Origin: an uncultured Oscillospiraceae bacterium
GTDB lineage: Bacteria; Bacillota; Clostridia; Oscillospirales; Oscillospiraceae
Direction of reading: 5' to 3'
NCBI GenBank assembly: GCA_947631595.1
Contig: CANRLZ010000014.1
Span: forward strand, 1-32,664
Length of the DNA: 32,664 nt
Under the pieces are notes generated by a model. That model was not told the DNA's origin. It worked only from the letters and a program-made list of their open reading frames with translations, and made no database searches. A program made the position numbers and the translations under genes. Shown one piece after another: positions 15,203 through 23,965 of this stretch. The stretch's first letter is position 1, and the number at the start of each line of letters is the position of its first letter.

Positions 15203-15955
15203 ATGTACCGCATCGACATTATGACCCTGTTCGACCTGACGGTGGGGGATGTGCTGTCCGAGTCCATCCTGGGCCGGGCCCAGGAGCGGGACTACCTGAA
15301 GATCGAGTGCCACCAGATCCGGGACTACACCCTCAACAGGCAAAAGCAGGTGGACGACTACCCCTACGGCGGCGGCCGGGGGGCGGTGATGCAGGCGGAC
15401 CCCCTCTACCAGTGCTGGGAGCACATCCGTGAAGTCTCCGGGGACGACCACCCCCACACCATCTACCTCTCCCCCTGCGGCCAGACCTTCACCCAGGCCC
15501 ACGCCGTCCGGCTGGCCCGGGACTACGACCACCTGGTCTTGGTCTGCGGCCACTACGAGGGGATCGACCAGCGGTTCATCGACCTCTACGTGGACGAGGA
15601 GCTGTCCCTGGGGGACTTCGTCCTCACCGGGGGGGAGATCCCCGCCATGGCGGTGGCGGACGCGGTGTGCCGCCTGGTGCCCGGGGTGCTGCCCGACCCG
15701 GAGTGCTACGAGAACGAGAGCCACTTCCACGGCCTGCTGGAACACCCCCAGTACTCCCGGCCGGAGGTCTGGCACGGGGCGGCGGTGCCCAAGGTGCTGC
15801 TCTCCGGGGACCACAAGCGGGTGGCGGCCTGGCGGCGGAAGATGTCCCTCTACCGCACCAGGGAGCGCCGGCCCGACCTCTTTGAGAAGCTGGACCTCTC
15901 CTCCAAGGAGGACCAGAAGCTCCTCCGGGAGCTGGAGGAGGGCAACCTGGACTGA
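15203..15955 (+). CDS. trmD: tRNA (guanine-37-N1)-methyltransferase TrmD
   Basis: 250 residues. A SPOUT-class methylase that makes m1G37 from SAM in tRNAs with G36-G37, preventing frameshifts. It shows the trefoil-knot region LVCGHYEGIDQRFI and LSLGDFVLTGGEIPAMAVADAV, plus YPYGGGRGAVMQ near the N-terminus. Complete and typical length. rplS (L19), which usually follows trmD in this operon, is not here. Confidence 0.97.
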   Translation: MYRIDIMTLFDLTVGDVLSESILGRAQERDYLKIECHQIRDYTLNRQKQVDDYPYGGGRGAVMQADPLYQCWEHIREVSGDDHPHTIYLSPCGQTFTQAHAVRLARDYDHLVLVCGHYEGIDQRFIDLYVDEELSLGDFVLTGGEIPAMAVADAVCRLVPGVLPDPECYENESHFHGLLEHPQYSRPEVWHGAAVPKVLLSGDHKRVAAWRRKMSLYRTRERRPDLFEKLDLSSKEDQKLLRELEEGNLD

Positions 15956-15982
15956 CGGAAACATTTCCCACGCCCGGGGGCC

Positions 15983-16011
15983 TTGACAGTCCGGGGATGG
16001 GGGGATATACT
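15983..16011 (+). promoter_or_regulatory. Sigma-A promoter upstream of a short transcription unit
   Basis: TTGACA (15983-15988), 17 bases, TATACT (16006-16011). Strong by sequence, yet a terminator-like hairpin lies only about 30 bases past its predicted start (16042-16062), and a second promoter for alaS follows at 16109. Confidence 0.75.
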
Positions 16012-16017
16012 ATCCCC

Positions 16018-16070
16018 AGAGAGAGAACAGGCTTTCCCTTCGCCGCGGGTGACCCCCGCGGCATTTTCTT
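16018..16070 (+). ncRNA. Candidate ~50-nt RNA or leader ending in a terminator
   Basis: Bounded by the promoter at 15983-16011 and a hairpin: GCCGCGGG (16042-16049) pairs with CCCGCGGC (16055-16062), followed by ATTTTCTT. No start codon with a ribosome binding site lies inside. It could be a small RNA, an attenuated leader feeding alaS, or simply the trmD terminator with a fortuitous promoter upstream. Confidence 0.4.
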
Positions 16071-16108
16071 GCCCCCGGAACGGGCGGGAAGTTCGGCGGG
16101 AAAATCAC

Positions 16109-16136
16109 TTGACATTCGGAAAAAAACTGATAAAAT
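16109..16136 (+). promoter_or_regulatory. Sigma-A promoter of the alaS T-box leader
   Basis: TTGACA (16109-16114), 16 bases, TAAAAT (16131-16136). Start near 16143, immediately before the T-box leader. Confidence 0.8.
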
Positions 16137-16142
16137 GGACGG

Positions 16143-16307
16143 GTATAGAGCGAAAGAGGCGATGACGGGCCGCCAACCCCGAGCCGCCCACGAGGAGTGG
16201 GACGCTTCATCCCCGTTATCGGATGACAAGTGGCCCGCAAGGGCAATCCGGGTGGTACCGCGGAGCTGATCGCTTCGTCCCTGACAGCAGGGGCGGAGCG
16301 TTTTTTT
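16143..16307 (+). promoter_or_regulatory. T-box riboswitch controlling alaS
   Basis: The conserved T-box GGGTGGTACCGCGG is at 16250-16263. It is followed by a terminator at 16271-16300 (13 pairs including two G-U, loop ACAG) with seven T at 16301-16307. Upstream hairpins are CATCC/GGATG (stem III, around 16208-16225) and a small GCCC/GGGC stem. Uncharged tRNA-Ala would bind and favour the antiterminator, allowing alaS transcription. The stem I region (about 16148-16212) is shorter than in classical leaders. GCT at 16204-16206 is a possible alanine specifier, but I could not place it with confidence. Confidence 0.9.
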
Positions 16308-16369
16308 ACCGCCGGGACCGGCCGGCCCGGGCCAAAACTACGATACTTTTGAAGAAGGAGAGATACCCT

Positions 16370-19042
16370 ATGTCAGACCCCAAGTATTTCGGTGTGAACG
16401 AGCTGCGGGAGATGTTCCTGAAGTTCTTTGAGAGCAAGGGCCATCTGCGCCTGCCCAGCTTCTCCCTCATCCCCCAGGGAGACGCCTCCCTGCTGCTCAT
16501 CAACTCCGGCATGGCCCCCATGAAGCCCTACTTCACCGGGGAGAAGGAGCCGCCCCGCCATCGGGTGACCACCTGCCAGAAGTGCATCCGCACCGGCGAC
16601 ATTGAGAACATCGGCCACACCGCCCGCCACGGCACCTACTTCGAGATGCTGGGCAACTTCTCCTTCGGGGATTACTTCAAGCGGGAGGCCATCCGCTGGG
16701 CCTGGGAGTTTTTGACCTCCCCGGAGTGGGTGGGTCTGGATCCGGATCGCCTCTACCCCTCCGTCTTTGAGGGCAACGAGACCACCCCCGCCGACGACGA
16801 GGCGTGGCGCATCTGGAACGAGGAGATCGGCATCCCCGCCGAGCGCATCTTCAAGTTCGGCAAGGCGGACAACTTCTGGGAGCACGGCTCCGGCCCCTGC
16901 GGCCCCTGCTCGGAGATCTACTACGACCGCGGCCCGGCCTACGGCTGCGGCAAGCCCACCTGCACCGTGGGGTGCGACTGCGACCGGTATATCGAGGTCT
17001 GGAACATCGTCTTCTCCCAGTTTGACAACGACGGCCAGGACCACTACACCGAGCTCAAGCAGAAGAACATCGACACCGGCATGGGCCTGGAGCGCCTGGC
17101 GGTGGTGTGCCAGGGGGTGGACAGCCTCTTTGACGTGGACACGGTGATGAACATCACCCGGAAGGTCAGCCAGATCACCGGCGCCCACTACGGCGAGAGC
17201 CACGACAAGGACGTGTCCCTGCGGGTCATCACCGACCACATCCGCTCCGCCACCTTCATGATCTGCGACGGCGTTCTCCCCTCCAACGAGGGCCGGGGCT
17301 ACGTCCTGCGCCGCCTGCTGCGCCGGGCCGCCCGCCACGGCAAGCTGCTGGGGGTGGATAAGCCCTTCCTCTTCGAGGTCTGCGCCACCGTCATCGAGAA
17401 TAACGCGGGACACTACCCGGAACTTGCCGAGCGGCAGGCGTATATCACCAAGGTCATCCGCACCGAGGAGGAGAACTTCGCCCGGACGCTGGACGGCGGG
17501 CTGAAGATCTTCCAGGATATGCTCCTCCAGCACAAGGACAAGGGGGAGACCGTCTTCTCCGGCGCGGACGCCTTCAAGCTCTACGACACCTACGGCTTCC
17601 CCATCGACCTGACCATCGAGATGGCCCAGGACAACGGGATGCGGGTGGACGAGAAGGGCTTCCAGGCGCTGATGGAGGAGCAGAAGGTCCGCGCCCGGAA
17701 GGCCCGGGAGGCCCTGGGCGACCTGGGCTGGGCCGGGGTGGAGTTCGGCAAGGAGGTGCCCGAGACCCAGTTCGTGGGCTACGACCGCGACGCCGTCCAG
17801 GACGCCAAGGTGGTGGCCCTGGTGGTGGAAAACGAGCTGGCCGAGGAGCTGATGCCCGGCGTGGAGGGCATCGTGGTGCTGGATAAGACTCCCTTCTACG
17901 CCGAGATGGGCGGTCAGGTGGCCGACCACGGCGCCATCACCGCCCAGGGCGTGACCTTTACCGTCACCGACGTGCAGAAGAACAAGGGCGGCAAGTATAT
18001 GCACTACGGCACGATGACCCAGGGTTCCCTGAAGCTGGGCGACACCGTCACCGCCGCCATCGACACCACCCGCCGGTCGGCCATCCGCCGGGCACACTCC
18101 GCTACCCACCTGCTGGACGCCGCCCTGCGCAAGGTGCTGGGCGACCACGTCCACCAGGCCGGCTCCCTGGTGGAGCCCGACCGCATCCGCTTCGACTTCA
18201 CCCACTTCTCCGCCATGACCGCCGAGGAGCTGGCCCAGGTCTCCGCCCTGGTGAATGAGGCCATTCTGGCCGGGTACGACATCACCACCGAGGAGCTGCC
18301 CATCGAGGAGGCCAAGGAGCGCGGCGCCATCGCCCTCTTCGGCGAGAAGTACGGCGACGTGGTCCGCGTGGTGGACATGGGCAACGGCTTCTCCGTGGAG
18401 TTCTGCGGCGGCACCCACCTGGACAACACCGCTAAGGCCGGGGTGTTCCACATCAGCAGCGAGTTCTCCGTGGCCTCCGGCGTGCGGCGCATCGAGGCCA
18501 CCACCGGCCGCCTCTCCCTGGAGGTGATGAACCGCAACCAGGAGATGCTCTTCCAGGTGGCCGCCGCCCTGAAGTCCAAGCCCGCCGAGCTGCGGGAGAA
18601 GGCCCAGCAGATGGTGGAGGAGCTGAAGAAGCTCCACCAGGCGGTGGAGAAGTTCAAGGCCCAGGCCGCCGCCGGGGAGGTGGAGAACATCCTCTTCTCC
18701 GCCCACGAGGTAAAAGGCCTGAAGGTTCTCACCGCCACCGTGCCCGATGCCGACGCCGCCAAGCTTCGTCAGATGGGCGATCTGCTCCGGGGCAAGGATC
18801 CCAGGCTGTGCGCCGTGCTGACCAGCGTCAACAACGGCAAGATCACCTTCCTGGCCGTCTGCGGGGATGAGGCGGTGAAGATGGGCGTGAAGGCCGGGGA
18901 TATCGTCAAACAGGTCTCCGCCATCGCCGGCGGCTCCGGCGGCGGCAAGCCCCAGTCCGCCATGGGCGGCGGGAAAGACCCCCTGATGGTGGACAACGCC
19001 CTGGCCATGGTGGACAACTTCGTCTCCATGAAACTGGGCTGA
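16370..19042 (+). CDS. alaS: Alanyl-tRNA synthetase
   Basis: 890 residues, complete. Class II catalytic core with FFESKGHLRLPSFSL, INSGMAPMKPYFTG and TARHGTYFEMLGNFSFGDYFK, then DNFWEHGSGPCGPCSEIYYD. A Cys-rich stretch (YGCGKPTCTVGCDCDRY), common in clostridial AlaRS, follows. The editing domain carries the metal site H576-x3-H580 (HSATH) and C679-x3-H683 (CGGTH). The C-terminal DHHA1 domain ends with the glycine-rich AIAGGSGGGKPQSAMGGGKD. It charges tRNA-Ala and clears mischarged Ser or Gly. ATG 16370 sits behind GAAGGAG. Regulated by the T-box just upstream. Confidence 0.98.
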   Translation: MSDPKYFGVNELREMFLKFFESKGHLRLPSFSLIPQGDASLLLINSGMAPMKPYFTGEKEPPRHRVTTCQKCIRTGDIENIGHTARHGTYFEMLGNFSFGDYFKREAIRWAWEFLTSPEWVGLDPDRLYPSVFEGNETTPADDEAWRIWNEEIGIPAERIFKFGKADNFWEHGSGPCGPCSEIYYDRGPAYGCGKPTCTVGCDCDRYIEVWNIVFSQFDNDGQDHYTELKQKNIDTGMGLERLAVVCQGVDSLFDVDTVMNITRKVSQITGAHYGESHDKDVSLRVITDHIRSATFMICDGVLPSNEGRGYVLRRLLRRAARHGKLLGVDKPFLFEVCATVIENNAGHYPELAERQAYITKVIRTEEENFARTLDGGLKIFQDMLLQHKDKGETVFSGADAFKLYDTYGFPIDLTIEMAQDNGMRVDEKGFQALMEEQKVRARKAREALGDLGWAGVEFGKEVPETQFVGYDRDAVQDAKVVALVVENELAEELMPGVEGIVVLDKTPFYAEMGGQVADHGAITAQGVTFTVTDVQKNKGGKYMHYGTMTQGSLKLGDTVTAAIDTTRRSAIRRAHSATHLLDAALRKVLGDHVHQAGSLVEPDRIRFDFTHFSAMTAEELAQVSALVNEAILAGYDITTEELPIEEAKERGAIALFGEKYGDVVRVVDMGNGFSVEFCGGTHLDNTAKAGVFHISSEFSVASGVRRIEATTGRLSLEVMNRNQEMLFQVAAALKSKPAELREKAQQMVEELKKLHQAVEKFKAQAAAGEVENILFSAHEVKGLKVLTATVPDADAAKLRQMGDLLRGKDPRLCAVLTSVNNGKITFLAVCGDEAVKMGVKAGDIVKQVSAIAGGSGGGKPQSAMGGGKDPLMVDNALAMVDNFVSMKLG

Positions 19043-19053
19043 GGGAGGCCGCC

Positions 19054-19227
19054 ATGCTCCCCGCCGACCCCGCCATTTTGCTGAGCTGGGTGAACACCAA
19101 GCTCCGGGACGAATACCCCACCCTGGACGAGCTGTGCGCCGCCCAGGGCGCGGACAGAGCCGGGATCGAGGCCGCCCTGGCGGCCCTGGACTACCGCTAT
19201 GACCCGGCGCGCAACCAATTTGTGTAA
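19054..19227 (+). CDS. Small DUF4250-family protein
   Basis: 57 residues. The order PADPAILLSWVNTKLRDEYP, then LDELC and a closing ALDYRYDPARNQFV, matches the DUF4250 pattern (LLSxVNTKLRDxYxxLDxLC ... YxYDxxRNQFV), a family of short clostridial proteins of unknown function. GGGAGG lies 6 bases before ATG 19054. It is placed 11 bases after alaS and 13 before the HIT gene, so it belongs to the same transcript. Easy to miss because of its size. Confidence 0.85.
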   Translation: MLPADPAILLSWVNTKLRDEYPTLDELCAAQGADRAGIEAALAALDYRYDPARNQFV

Positions 19228-19240
19228 GGAGGCCCTTTCT

Positions 19241-19576
19241 ATGGATTGTCTGTTCTGCAAGATCGCCGGGGGGGAGATCCCCTCCAAGAAGGTCTACGAG
19301 GACGAGCTGTGCTACGCCTTCTACGACATCGACCCCCAGGCGCCCGTCCACTTCCTGGTCATCCCCAAGGCCCACATCCAGTCGGTGAGCCAGGTGGACG
19401 AGGCCGCCGCCCCGGTGGTGGGCCACATCTTCGCCGTCATCGCCCAGGTGGCGCGGGAACTGGGGCTGGAGAGCTACCGGGTGGTGAGCAACATCGGCCC
19501 CCAGGCGGGCCAGAGCGTGCCCCACCTCCACTTTCACGTCCTCTCCGGCCGGGACATGACCTGGCCGCCGGGCTGA
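19241..19576 (+). CDS. HIT-family nucleotide hydrolase (Hint type)
   Basis: 111 residues. The Cys-containing N-terminus MDCLFCKIAGGEIPSKKVYE and the histidine triad PHLHFHVLSG (HxHxH) define the Hint branch. These enzymes hydrolyse adenosine phosphoramidates and acyl-AMP adducts, including aminoacyl-AMP, which gives a plausible link with the neighbouring alaS (inference). The length is typical. ATG 19241 follows AAGGAGG. Confidence 0.94.
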   Translation: MDCLFCKIAGGEIPSKKVYEDELCYAFYDIDPQAPVHFLVIPKAHIQSVSQVDEAAAPVVGHIFAVIAQVARELGLESYRVVSNIGPQAGQSVPHLHFHVLSGRDMTWPPG

Positions 19577-19620
19577 TAGCAAGCCCGCCCGCACTTCAAC
19601 GAACAGGAGGGTGCTTTCCC

Positions 19621-20184
19621 ATGGAATTGACGGAAAAGACGCTGGAGAGCCGCCGGGTGTTTGACGGCAGGCTGCTCCATATCGATGTGGACACCGTGGC
19701 CCTGCCCAACGGCCGAACCTCCATCCGGGAGGTGACCCGCCACCCTGGCGGGGTGTGCGTCCTGCCCCTCCACGACGACGGGACGGTGAGCGTGGTGCGC
19801 CAGTTCCGCTACCCCTACGGCGAGGTGGTCACCGAGCTGCCCGCGGGCAAGCTGGAGCGGGGGGAGGACCCCTTTGACGCCATCCGCCGGGAGCTTAGCG
19901 AGGAGACCGGCTTCACCGCCGGGGAGTGGCACGAGATGGGGCTTTTCTACCCCACCCCCGGCTACACCGACGAGGTGCTGCACCTCTACTTTGCCCGCGA
20001 CCTCACCCCCGGCGCCACCCACCCCGACGAGGGGGAGTTTCTGGAGCAAAACCGGGTACCCCTGGACGAGCTTCTGGACCAGGTGATGTCCGGCCAGCTC
20101 CGGGACGGCAAGACCATCGCCCTCATTCTGAAGGTCCGGCGGTTTTTGGACCTGGAGGCCCAGGGAGGCGCTGCACATGGATAA
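19621..20184 (+). CDS. Nudix hydrolase, ADP-ribose pyrophosphatase type
   Basis: 187 residues. The full Nudix box GKLERGEDPFDAIRRELSEE followed by TGF is present (G-x5-E-x7-RE-U-x-EE-x-GU), preceded by VVRQFRYPYGEVVTELPAG, which is the ADP-ribose pyrophosphatase hallmark. It would split ADP-ribose into AMP and ribose 5-phosphate using Mg2+. AGGAGG precedes ATG 19621. Its last 8 bases overlap the start of walR, so the two are translationally coupled, an odd partnership for a housekeeping hydrolase. Confidence 0.92.
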   Translation: MELTEKTLESRRVFDGRLLHIDVDTVALPNGRTSIREVTRHPGGVCVLPLHDDGTVSVVRQFRYPYGEVVTELPAGKLERGEDPFDAIRRELSEETGFTAGEWHEMGLFYPTPGYTDEVLHLYFARDLTPGATHPDEGEFLEQNRVPLDELLDQVMSGQLRDGKTIALILKVRRFLDLEAQGGAAHG

Positions 20185-20887
20185 GGAAAAGACCGTCCTG
20201 GTGGTGGACGACGAGTCCAACATCGTGGACATTCTCACCTTCAACCTCCAGCGGGAGGGCTACGCCGTCCTGTCCGCCTACGACGGCCAGGAGGGGCTGA
20301 CCCTGGCCCGGGAGCGCAAGCCGGATCTCATTTTGCTGGATCTGATGCTGCCGGTACTCAACGGTTTTGAGGTCTGCCGCACCCTCCGGGACGAGGGGGA
20401 TACGGTGCCCATCCTCATGCTCACCGCCAGGGAGGAGGAGTCGGACAAGGTCCGGGGGCTGGAGCTGGGGGCGGACGACTACATCACCAAGCCCTTCTCC
20501 GTCCGGGAGCTGATGGCCCGGATCGGGAGCAACCTGCGCCGGTCGGTGATGCCCGCCCGCTCCGACGACGCCGGGCAGGGCCTCACCCTGGGGCGCATCC
20601 GCCTGGACACCGAGACCGCCACCTGCTACAAGGACGACACGGCCCTGGACCTCTCCCAGCGGGAGTTTGAACTGATCTACTTCCTCTGCTCCAACCCCGA
20701 CAAGGTCTTCTCCCGGGAGGAGCTGATGGAGCACGTCTGGAACTACGAGGGCTACGTGGGCGACGTCCGCGGCGTGGACGTGGCCGTGCGGCGGCTGCGG
20801 GAGAAGCTGGAGGACGACCCGGCCAACCCCCGGTTCGTCGTCACCCGCCGGGGGCTGGGGTATTACTTCCAGTCCCATCAAAACTGA
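20177..20887 (+). CDS. walR: Two-component response regulator, WalR type
   Basis: 236 residues. Receiver domain (1 to about 120) with acidic pair D11/D12, phosphorylation site D55 (LILLDLMLP), and TKPF near 105. An OmpR-type winged-helix DNA-binding domain (about 135-232) carries LSQREFELIYFLCSN and VDVAVRRLREKLEDDP. The Firmicute WalR (YycF) controls peptidoglycan hydrolases. The assignment to WalR rests on the cluster walK-yycH-yycI-walJ downstream. AGGAGG lies 6 bases before ATG 20177, inside the Nudix gene. Confidence 0.9.
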   Translation: MDKEKTVLVVDDESNIVDILTFNLQREGYAVLSAYDGQEGLTLARERKPDLILLDLMLPVLNGFEVCRTLRDEGDTVPILMLTAREEESDKVRGLELGADDYITKPFSVRELMARIGSNLRRSVMPARSDDAGQGLTLGRIRLDTETATCYKDDTALDLSQREFELIYFLCSNPDKVFSREELMEHVWNYEGYVGDVRGVDVAVRRLREKLEDDPANPRFVVTRRGLGYYFQSHQN

Positions 20888-20920
20888 CCAGAACACACGC
20901 CGGAGAAAGGGGGTAGAGGG

Positions 20921-22693
20921 ATGCTCCGCTCGCTGCACATGAAGCTGGTGCTCATCATGGTGCTGCTCATCGTGGCGCTGATGACGGTGGTGGGCGCGTT
21001 TCTGATGAACTCGGTCACCGCCTTCTACGTGGACGACTTCTACTCCAAGATGTCCACCGTCCTCACCGACGAGCAATTCGTCCGGGACGTCACCGCCACC
21101 GAGCAGGGGGAGACCAACGGCCCGGAGAAGATCCAGGCCATCCTGCGCTCCTACGTCGGCCCTCTGGGGGTGGACAGCCGCACCCGGAACTACTACGTCC
21201 TGGACGGTCAGACCGCCCAGGTGCTGGCCTCCTCGGAGGACTCCGGGACGGTGCAGCTGGCCCTGACCCCCAACCTCTCCACCGCCCTGAAGGGTTCCGA
21301 GGGCTACTCCAGCGACCCCACCGCCGACTACATGGACGTGGCCGTACCCATCACCCGGGGCGGCGGGCACTACATCCTCTACATCCTGGATAACCGCCAG
21401 ACCTCCCAACGCCTGAGCGATCAGCTCTTCCAGCTGATCCTGGAGGCGCTGGTCTTTGGTCTGGCTATTTCCGTGCTGCTCTCCTTCCTCCTGTCCAAAA
21501 CCATGATCACCCCCATCGAGCGGCTCACCGACGGCGTGCGCCAGGTGGCCGCCGGGGATTTCTCCAAAAAGATCGAGGTGGGCAGCAAGGACGAGATCGG
21601 CGTGCTCACCGAGAACTTCAACACCATGGCCCGGCAGCTCAAGGTCACCCTCGCCCAGGTGGAAAACGAGCGGCACAAGCTGGACGCCCTCTTTCTCCAC
21701 ATGACCGACGGCGTGGTGGCCTTCTCCCACCGGGGGCAGATCATCCACGCCAACCCCGCCGCCAACCGGCTGCTGGGCCAGGCCCTGGACAGCTCCGCCA
21801 CCTACGACGCCCTCTTCTCCGACATCGCCCCCTTCTACGACGCGCTGTCTCTGGACAACGAGACGGGCTACCTCACCGGCTCCCGGGAGGTGGACGGCAA
21901 GTTCCTGGAGCTGACCCTGGCGCCCTTTGACAAGGACAGCCCGGACAGCGGCGTGCTGGTGGTGATCCACGACGTCACCGCCCAGCGGCGCAACGAGGAG
22001 ATGCGCCGGGAGTTCGTGGCCAACGTCTCCCACGAGCTGCGCACCCCCCTCACCTCCATCCGCTCCTACGCCGAGACATTGGCCGAGAGCGGCGGCGAGC
22101 TGCCGGAGAAGACCAGGGAGAGCTTCTTCCACATCATCCTCAGCGAGACGGACCGCATGACCCACATCGTCCAGGACCTGCTCACCCTCTCCCGGTTCGA
22201 CTCCGGGCGGGTGGAGCTGAACCTGGCGCCCTTCTCCTTCCTGGAGGCCGCCGAGCACGTCTGCCGGGCGGTGAAGCTGGACGCGGAACGGCACAACCAC
22301 ACCCTCACCCTGAAGACCCCCCGGCGCCTGCCCGACGTGGTGGGCGACCGGGAGAAGATCATCCAGGTGATGGTGAACATCGTCTCCAACTCCATCAAGT
22401 ACACCCCCAGCGGCGGGCACATCGCCATGACCGTGGGCCGGGAGGGCGACAACGTCTGGCTGGAAGTGGACGACGACGGCATCGGCATCCCCCAGGCCGA
22501 CCGGAACCGCATCTTTGAGCGGTTCTACCGGGTGGACAAAGCCCGCTCCCGCCAGTCCGGCGGCACCGGCCTGGGCCTGTCCATCGCCAAGGAGATCGTG
22601 GATCGGCACCACGGCACCCTGGCCCTGGTGGACAAGGAAGGCCCCGGTCTGCGCGTCCGGCTGGAGCTGCCCATGGGAGGGCCGGAGGCATGA
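20921..22693 (+). CDS. walK: Sensor histidine kinase, WalK type
   Basis: 590 residues. Membrane span at about 9-30, an extracellular sensor domain (about 31-165), and a second span near 172-194. A HAMP domain (about 195-245) and a PAS domain (about 255-355) follow. The HisKA domain has phospho-His H371 in VSHELRTPLT, and the HATPase domain has NIVSNSIKYTP (N box), DDDGIGIP (G1) and GGTGLGLSIAKEIV (G2). It phosphorylates WalR. The layout matches WalK with a Cache-like outer domain. Its stop overlaps the yycH start (ATGA). Confidence 0.92.
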   Translation: MLRSLHMKLVLIMVLLIVALMTVVGAFLMNSVTAFYVDDFYSKMSTVLTDEQFVRDVTATEQGETNGPEKIQAILRSYVGPLGVDSRTRNYYVLDGQTAQVLASSEDSGTVQLALTPNLSTALKGSEGYSSDPTADYMDVAVPITRGGGHYILYILDNRQTSQRLSDQLFQLILEALVFGLAISVLLSFLLSKTMITPIERLTDGVRQVAAGDFSKKIEVGSKDEIGVLTENFNTMARQLKVTLAQVENERHKLDALFLHMTDGVVAFSHRGQIIHANPAANRLLGQALDSSATYDALFSDIAPFYDALSLDNETGYLTGSREVDGKFLELTLAPFDKDSPDSGVLVVIHDVTAQRRNEEMRREFVANVSHELRTPLTSIRSYAETLAESGGELPEKTRESFFHIILSETDRMTHIVQDLLTLSRFDSGRVELNLAPFSFLEAAEHVCRAVKLDAERHNHTLTLKTPRRLPDVVGDREKIIQVMVNIVSNSIKYTPSGGHIAMTVGREGDNVWLEVDDDGIGIPQADRNRIFERFYRVDKARSRQSGGTGLGLSIAKEIVDRHHGTLALVDKEGPGLRVRLELPMGGPEA

Positions 22694-23961
22694 GGGGCAG
22701 GCGTCGCCGCGCCTGGGAGAGCGCCAAAACGGTCCTCATCCTCCTGCTGACCTGCTCGGCGGTGTATCTGGCCAGCCGCACGCTCTTCTCCCGGCAGCTC
22801 AGCCAGTTTCTCTCCAGCCGCTCCCAGGCCCAGGAGAGTTCCGGCTCCGCCGCCCTCTCCGGGCAAACCCTCCGCCCCGCGGCGCTGTGCGTCAGCGGGG
22901 AGGACAAGCGCTATGCCGTGCTCTACGACCAGGACGACCCGGAGGCCTACGCCCAGGTCTCCGCCCTGCTGGCCGAAGCGCTGGGCAGCGCCTCCCAGCC
23001 CCGGGATATCTCCCAGCGGGGGTGGGAGCAGGCGCTCCTCTCCCCCGGCCTCTACTGCGAATACCTCGGTCCCCTGCCCCTGGACGACCTCTCCCGGTGG
23101 CTGTCCGGGAGCGAGAACCGCAATCTGGCGGACGCCTGGGCACAGCGGCTGTGCGTCACCGGGCAGAACCTCTGCTATCTGGATCGGGACGGGGCGTACC
23201 ACGCCTGCTATCTCTCCGCCGACCTGTCCGCCGCGCTGACCGAACTGTCCGGCGGCCTCAGCTCCAACGGCGCCCGGTTCGCCGGAGAGACGGAGAACTA
23301 CGGGGCGCTGCGGTGGGACACCCCCGTCCTCCCCGTCACCCCCGCCATGCCCGCGCTGACGGTGGAGGATCCCATCGCCGTCACCGACGCCCTCACCCCC
23401 AGCGACGGCCTGGCGCAGGCCCTCCGGGCGCTGTCCTTTCACCCCCAGACCAACCCCCTCTACGCCATCACCGGCGGCTGGGCCATCAACGACGGCGGGG
23501 AGACCCTGCGCATCGACCCCTCCGGCACCCTGACCTACCGCCGCTCCGAAGGGGAGGCGCATTTCGCCGCCTCCGGCTCCGCGCTGGACGTCACCCGCGC
23601 CCTGGCGGAGTCCGCCCTGGGCAGCTTGTGCGGAGACGCCCGGCTCTACCTCCGGGACGTGCGGGAGACGGAGGACGGCCTTGTGATCTCCTACGGCTAC
23701 GCCTACCGCGGGGCGGCCATCCAGGTGGAGCGGGAGGGCTGGTGCGCCCAGTTCACGGTGAAGGGCGGCCAGGTGGAGTCCTTCACCCTCAAGCCCCGGC
23801 GCTACACCGCCGGAACGCCCACGCCCCTCCTGCCCCAGGAGCAGGCTGCCGCCGCCCTCCAGGGGACGGAGGCGCAGTCGCTGCTGCTGCTCTACGAGGA
23901 CGACGGTCTGACCCAGACCCTCACCCCCTTCTGGGGCGTGCAGACCGGGGAGGTGCCGTGA
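22690..23961 (+). CDS. yycH: YycH-like regulator of WalK
   Basis: 423 residues. One N-terminal membrane segment (about 12-29) precedes a large outside domain. Sequence similarity to known YycH is faint by eye; the call rests on position (overlapping walK by 4 bases), topology and size. In Bacillus, YycH and YycI contact the WalK membrane spans and restrain it. The stretch near 235-330 (FHPQTNPLYAITGGWAIND) resembles the repeated beta folds of YycH. Confidence 0.75.
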   Translation: MRGRRRRAWESAKTVLILLLTCSAVYLASRTLFSRQLSQFLSSRSQAQESSGSAALSGQTLRPAALCVSGEDKRYAVLYDQDDPEAYAQVSALLAEALGSASQPRDISQRGWEQALLSPGLYCEYLGPLPLDDLSRWLSGSENRNLADAWAQRLCVTGQNLCYLDRDGAYHACYLSADLSAALTELSGGLSSNGARFAGETENYGALRWDTPVLPVTPAMPALTVEDPIAVTDALTPSDGLAQALRALSFHPQTNPLYAITGGWAINDGGETLRIDPSGTLTYRRSEGEAHFAASGSALDVTRALAESALGSLCGDARLYLRDVRETEDGLVISYGYAYRGAAIQVEREGWCAQFTVKGGQVESFTLKPRRYTAGTPTPLLPQEQAAAALQGTEAQSLLLLYEDDGLTQTLTPFWGVQTGEVP

Positions 23962-23965
23962 CGAG

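Noticed and set aside
16373..19594. 1073-codon minus-strand open frame across alaS and the HIT gene
   Set aside because: Antisense shadow of alaS, DUF4250 and HIT; low-complexity Leu/Gly/Val/His composition and no domain motifs.
20123..22612. 829-codon minus-strand open frame across walR and walK
   Set aside because: Antisense shadow of the two-component genes; same composition artefact.
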